From Glandiceps talaboti (taxonomy: Eukaryota > Hemichordata > Enteropneusta > Spengelidae), in the NCBI RefSeq assembly GCF_964340395.1, contig NC_135568.1:18580748-18644747 (forward strand): a stretch of 64,000 nt of DNA. Direction: 5' to 3'. A program made the position numbers and the translations under genes. How positions within the stretch are numbered: position 1 is the first letter of the stretch; each line of letters begins with the position of its first letter. This document shows, piece after piece, positions 59,761 through 64,000 of this stretch. The notes under the pieces are model-generated. The model was not told the origin of the DNA, did not search any database, and saw only the letters and a list, made by a program, of their open reading frames with translations.

Positions 59761-59905
59761 GGGCTATTGCATCATGGGAGTCATCAGAAATGTAATATGT
59801 TCAAAGGTTTAACACTGAAGTGTATAGCAATTTTGTACTTATGAATATTCATTGTTCAACCATTGAATACATTATTTCTGCTGACTCCCATGATGCAATA
59901 GCCCA
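59761..59905. repeat. 145-bp fold-back element (MITE-like hairpin)
   Basis: gggctattgcatcatgggag at 59761 pairs with ctcccatgatgcaatagccc at 59886-59905. The pairing continues inward with tca-cagaaat and then more loosely (atgttcaaaggtt against aatggttgaaca). The arms are about 55 bp around a 35-bp loop. Short size and near-perfect outer arms fit a MITE or similar non-autonomous element. Clear target duplications were not seen. Confidence 0.8.
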
Positions 59906-59974
59906 TAGCAAAGATATCCTATAAATGCAAAAGATTAACTTAATATATCTCTGACACACACACAAAAATCTAGT

Positions 59975-60083
59975 AGTAATGTTTATGGAGTTTAGCCTTG
60001 AAAAGGTCAGTGTCTTGACTGGCTTCCATATCATGGTTTAGTAAGTTCCAGTCCCTAATTGTTGTAGGAAAGAAACTGTGTTG
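59975..60083 (-). mobile_element. LINE C-terminal fragment, target of a second insertion
   Basis: Minus translation gives YQHSFFPTTIRDWNLL followed by DLFKAKL. This is the terminal 'SFFPRTIRDWN.LP......F+..L' block of many LINE ORF2-like proteins. On its 5' side (60084 onward) the frame is interrupted by the 3' tail of another LINE copy. Confidence 0.7.
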
Positions 60084-60425
60084 ATACAAGATACAAGATA
60101 CAAGATACAACTTTATTATCTCACAATCACATAGAGAAATTACGGTGATGTGGATCCATACAATAAACACTTATTAAAATAAAGATACAATAAATACAAA
60201 ATAAAATGTACACAAGCTTTGGGTTTAAACTGAAGGTGCTTGAAACTGCCTCTTCTACCCGGTGCTCGAAGATTAGTGTCTTTAGTGATTGCTATCTTCT
60301 CATTTACAATTTGGAACAGTAGTATCAACCTTGCATTTAGACACCCGTAAATGTTATTTACATGTATGTAAATGTTGTTCTCAATGTGCACTTAAATCAT
60401 AAAATTCTCTGAGAAACCTGCTCTG
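60084..60425 (-). mobile_element. LINE 3' end with (ttgtatc)n tail, nested
   Basis: In minus sense the sequence contains 'gataataaagttgtatc' and then ttgtatc repeated three to four times (60084-60112), a typical 3' terminus of a poly(A)-less LINE. Upstream translation shows a short basic stretch (APGRRGSFKHLQF) and stops, compatible with the decayed end of an ORF. The tail abuts the 'YQHSFFP' fragment, so this copy appears to have inserted into an older LINE. Confidence 0.55.
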
Positions 60426-60441
60426 ATCTTTAGAACACTCG

Positions 60442-63400
60442 AACTGGAAGAGACGATAACAGAAAAGTATATGTCACTGCAATAACTGGAAGTGACGATA
60501 ACAGAAAAGTATATGTCACTGCAATAACTGGAAGTGACGATAACAGAAAAGTATATGTCACTGCAATAACTGGAAGTGACGATAACAGAAAAGTATATGT
60601 CACTGCAATAACTGGAAGTGATGATAACAGAAAAGTATATGTCACTGCAATAACTGGAAGTGACAATAACAGAAAAGTATATGTCACTGCAATAACTGGA
60701 AGTGACAATAACAGAAAAGTATATGTCACTGCAATAACTGGAAGTGACGATAACAGAAAAGTATATGTCACTGCAATAACTGGAAGTGACGATAACAGAA
60801 AAGTATATGTCACTGCAATAACTGGAAGTGATGATAACAGAAAAGTATATGTCACTGCAATAATTGGAAGTGACAATAACAGAAAAGTATATGTCACTGC
60901 AATAACTGGAAGTGACAATAACAGAAAAGTATATGTCACTGCAATAATTGGAAGTGACAATAACAGAAAAGTATATGTCACTGCAATAACTGGAAGTGAC
61001 AATAACAGAAAAGTATATGTCACTGCAATAATTGGAAGTGACGATAACAGAAAAGTATATGTCACTGCAATAATTGGAAGTGATGATAACAGAAAAGTAT
61101 ATGTCACTGCAATAATTGGAAGTGACAATAACTGAAAAGTATATGTCACTGCAATAACTGGAAGTGATGATAACAGAAAAGTATATGTCACTGCAATAAT
61201 TGGAAGTGACAATAACTGAAAAGTATATGTCACTGCAATAACTGGAAGTGACAATAACAGAAAAGTATATGTCACTGCAATAATTGGAAGTGACAATAAC
61301 TGAAAAGTATATGTCACTGCAATAATTGGAAGTGACAATAACTGAAAAGTATATGTCACTGCAATAACTGGAAGTGATGATAACAGAAAAGTATATGTCA
61401 CTGCAATAATTGGAAGTGACAATAACTGAAAAGTATATGTCACTGCAATAACTGGAAGTGATGATAACAGAAAAGTATATGTCACTGCAATAATTGGAAG
61501 TGACAATAACAGAAAAGTATATGTCACTGCAATAACTGGAAGTGATGATAACAGAAAAGTATATGTCACTGCAATAATTGGAAGTGACGATAACAGAAAA
61601 CTATATGTCACTGCAATAACTGGAAGTGACGATAACAGAAAAGTATATATTACTGCAATAACTGGAAGTGACAATAACAGAAAAGTATATGTCACTGCAA
61701 TAACTGGAAGTGATGATAACAGAAAAGTATATGTCACTGCAATAATTGGAAGTGACAATAACAGAAAAGTATATGTCACTGCAATAACTGGAAGTGACAA
61801 TAACAGAAAAGTATATGTCACTGCAATAACTGGAAGTGACGATAACAGAAAACTATATGTCACTGCAATAACTGGAAGTGACGATAACAGAAAAGTATAT
61901 GTCACTGCAATAACTGGAAGTGACGATAACAGAAAAGTATATGTCACTGCAATAACTGGAAGTGACGATAACAGAAAAGTATATGTCACTGCAATAACTG
62001 GAAGTGATGATAACAGAAAAGTATATGTCACTGCAATAATTGGAAGTGACAATAACAGAAAAGTATATGTCACTGCAATAACTGGAAGTGACAATAACAG
62101 AAAAGTATATGTCACTGCAATAATTGGAAGTGACAATAACAGAAAAGTATATGTCACTGCAATAACTGGAAGTGACAATAACAGAAAAGTATATGTCACT
62201 GCAATAATTGGAAGTGACGATAACAGAAAAGTATATGTCACTGCAATAATTGGAAGTGATGATAACAGAAAAGTATATGTCACTGCAATAATTGGAAGTG
62301 ACAATAACTGAAAAGTATATGTCACTGCAATAACTGGAAGTGATGATAACAGAAAAGTATATGTCACTGCAATAATTGGAAGTGACAATAACTGAAAAGT
62401 ATATGTCACTGCAATAACTGGAAGTGACAATAACAGAAAAGTATATGTCACTGCAATAATTGGAAGTGACAATAACTGAAAAGTATATGTCACTGCAATA
62501 ATTGGAAGTGACAATAACTGAAAAGTATATGTCACTGCAATAACTGGAAGTGATGATAACAGAAAAGTATATGTCACTGCAATAATTGGAAGTGACAATA
62601 ACTGAAAAGTATATGTCACTGCAATAACTGGAAGTGATGATAACAGAAAAGTATATGTCACTGCAATAATTGGAAGTGACAATAACAGAAAAGTATATGT
62701 CACTGCAATAACTGGAAGTGATGATAACAGAAAAGTATATGTCACTGCAATAATTGGAAGTGACGATAACAGAAAACTATATGTCACTGCAATAACTGGA
62801 AGTGACGATAACAGAAAAGTATATATTACTGCAATAACTGGAAGTGACAATAACAGAAAAGTATATGTCACTGCAATAACTGGAAGTGATGATAACAGAA
62901 AAGTATATGTCACTGCAATAATTGGAAGTGACAATAACAGAAAAGTATATGTCACTGCAATAACTGGAAGTGACAATAACAGAAAAGTATATGTCACTGC
63001 AATAACTGGAAGTGACGATAACAGAAAACTATATGTCACTGCAATAACTGGAAGTGACGATAACAGAAAAGTATATGTCACTGCAATAACTGGAAGTGAC
63101 GATAACAGAAAACTATATGTCACTGCAATAACTGGAAGTGACAATAACAGAAAAGTATATGTCACTGCAATAACTGGAAGTGACAATAACAGAAAAGTAT
63201 ATGTCACTGCAATAATTGGAAGTGATGATAACAGAAAAGTATATGTCACTGCAATAATTGGAAGTGACGATAACAGAAAACTATATGTCACTGCAATAAC
63301 TGGAAGTGACGATAACAGAAAAGTATATATTACTGCAATAACTGGAAGTGACAATAACAGAAAAGTATATGTCACTGCAATAACTGGAAGTGATGATAAC

Positions 63401-64000
63401 AGAAAAGTATATGTCACTGCAATAACTGGAAGTGACGATAACAGAAAAGTATATGTCACTGCAATAACTGGAAGTGACAATAACAGAAAAGTATATGTCA
63501 CTGCAATAACTGGAAGTGACAATAACAGAAAAGTATATGTCACTGCAATAATTGGAAGTGATGATAACAGAAAAGTATATGTCACTGCAATAACTGGAAG
63601 TGACGATAACAGAAAAGTATATATCACTGCAATAACTGGAAGTGACAATAACAGAAAAGTATATGTCACTGCAATAACTGGAAGTGATGATAACAGAAAA
63701 GTATATGTCACTGCAATAATTGGAAGTGACGATAACAGAAAAGTATATGTCACTGCAATAATTGGAAGTGACAATAACAGAAAAGTATATGTCACTGCAA
63801 TAACTGGAAGAGACGATAACAGAAAAGTATATGTCACTGCAATAACTGGAAGTGACGATAACAGAAAAGTATATGTCACTGCAATAACTGGAAGTGACGA
63901 TAACTGAAAAGTATATGTCACTGCAATAACTGGAAGTGACAATAACAGAAAAGTATATGTCACTGCAATAACTGGAAGTGACGATAACTGAAAAGTATAT
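60442..64000. repeat. 42-bp minisatellite with a 28-unit (1176-bp) higher-order repeat, about 85 copies
   Basis: Units contain cactgcaataactggaagtg and acgataacagaaaagtat, then atgt. Variants are actgg/attgg, gacga/gacaa/gatga, aacag/aactg and agtat/ctat. The variant order repeats with a 1176-bp period: the rare atatattactg unit at 61651 recurs at 62827, and gaagtgatga at 60825 recurs at 62001. A further copy at 63331 is 504 bp (12 units) on. The array runs off the window. The 1177-codon minus frame (14-residue period LLSSLPVIAVTYTF type) is an artefact of 14 codons per unit. Confidence 0.97.

Noticed and set aside
60430-63963. 1177-codon minus-strand open frame with a 14-residue hydrophobic repeat
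   Set aside because: The 42-bp unit is exactly 14 codons with no stop in this frame, so any array of it stays open. There is no splice or promoter evidence, and variants change residues without constraint.

Overview
This window is nuclear DNA from an animal, most likely a marine invertebrate. It has GT-AG introns of kilobase size, AT-rich non-coding DNA, decayed non-LTR and Ty3/Gypsy retrotransposons, a pogo/Tigger-type transposon and a tRNA-derived SINE. There is no bacterial gene organisation. The species cannot be fixed from the sequence. The repeat style (dense minisatellites, dispersed families with 'caagtttgaaaa' and 'aggtcaaaggtca' phrases) would fit a spiralian or an invertebrate deuterostome.

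The one well-supported gene is on the minus strand, from about 59305 (5' side, first exon or exons not found) to the stop codon at 23303. Twelve exons could be assembled by hand. All have GT-AG borders and every intron phase is compatible, giving 570 codons of a coiled-coil protein. I assign it to FLACC1 (flagellum-associated coiled-coil protein 1, formerly ALS2CR12) from a shared EMEEKW block, the N-terminal motif order and the C-terminal coiled coil. One exon is only 18 nt long.

Ten of the eleven FLACC1 introns found carry at least one tandem array, usually with a unit unrelated to the others (from 2-nt microsatellites up to 47 bp). Arrays make up roughly 24 kb of the 64 kb. The largest are an 11-bp TATAAA array (1-1362), a 21-bp array (27928-29785), a 14-bp array (30600-32336), a 32-bp array (40172-42898), a 43-bp CCAAT-containing array (47622-50590) and a 42-bp array with a 1176-bp higher-order repeat (60442-64000). 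The very long open reading frames in these arrays follow from stop-free units and are not genes.

Left of FLACC1 (1-23300) I see a Gypsy integrase remnant (about 2500-2740), a possible small plus-strand gene (TATA box at 5068, last two exons at 8967-9005 and 9186-9218, poly(A) signal at 9368), a 1.2-kb fold-back structure (7318-8555), a LINE 3' remnant (about 17680-18700), several short arrays, and long stretches with nothing recognisable. The introns also hold a LINE reverse transcriptase remnant (34185-34770), a SINE with an internal empty-site copy beside it (25361-25737) and a truncated Tigger/Jerky-like transposon (about 53090-54093). A nested LINE pair lies just upstream of the first exon found (59975-60425).
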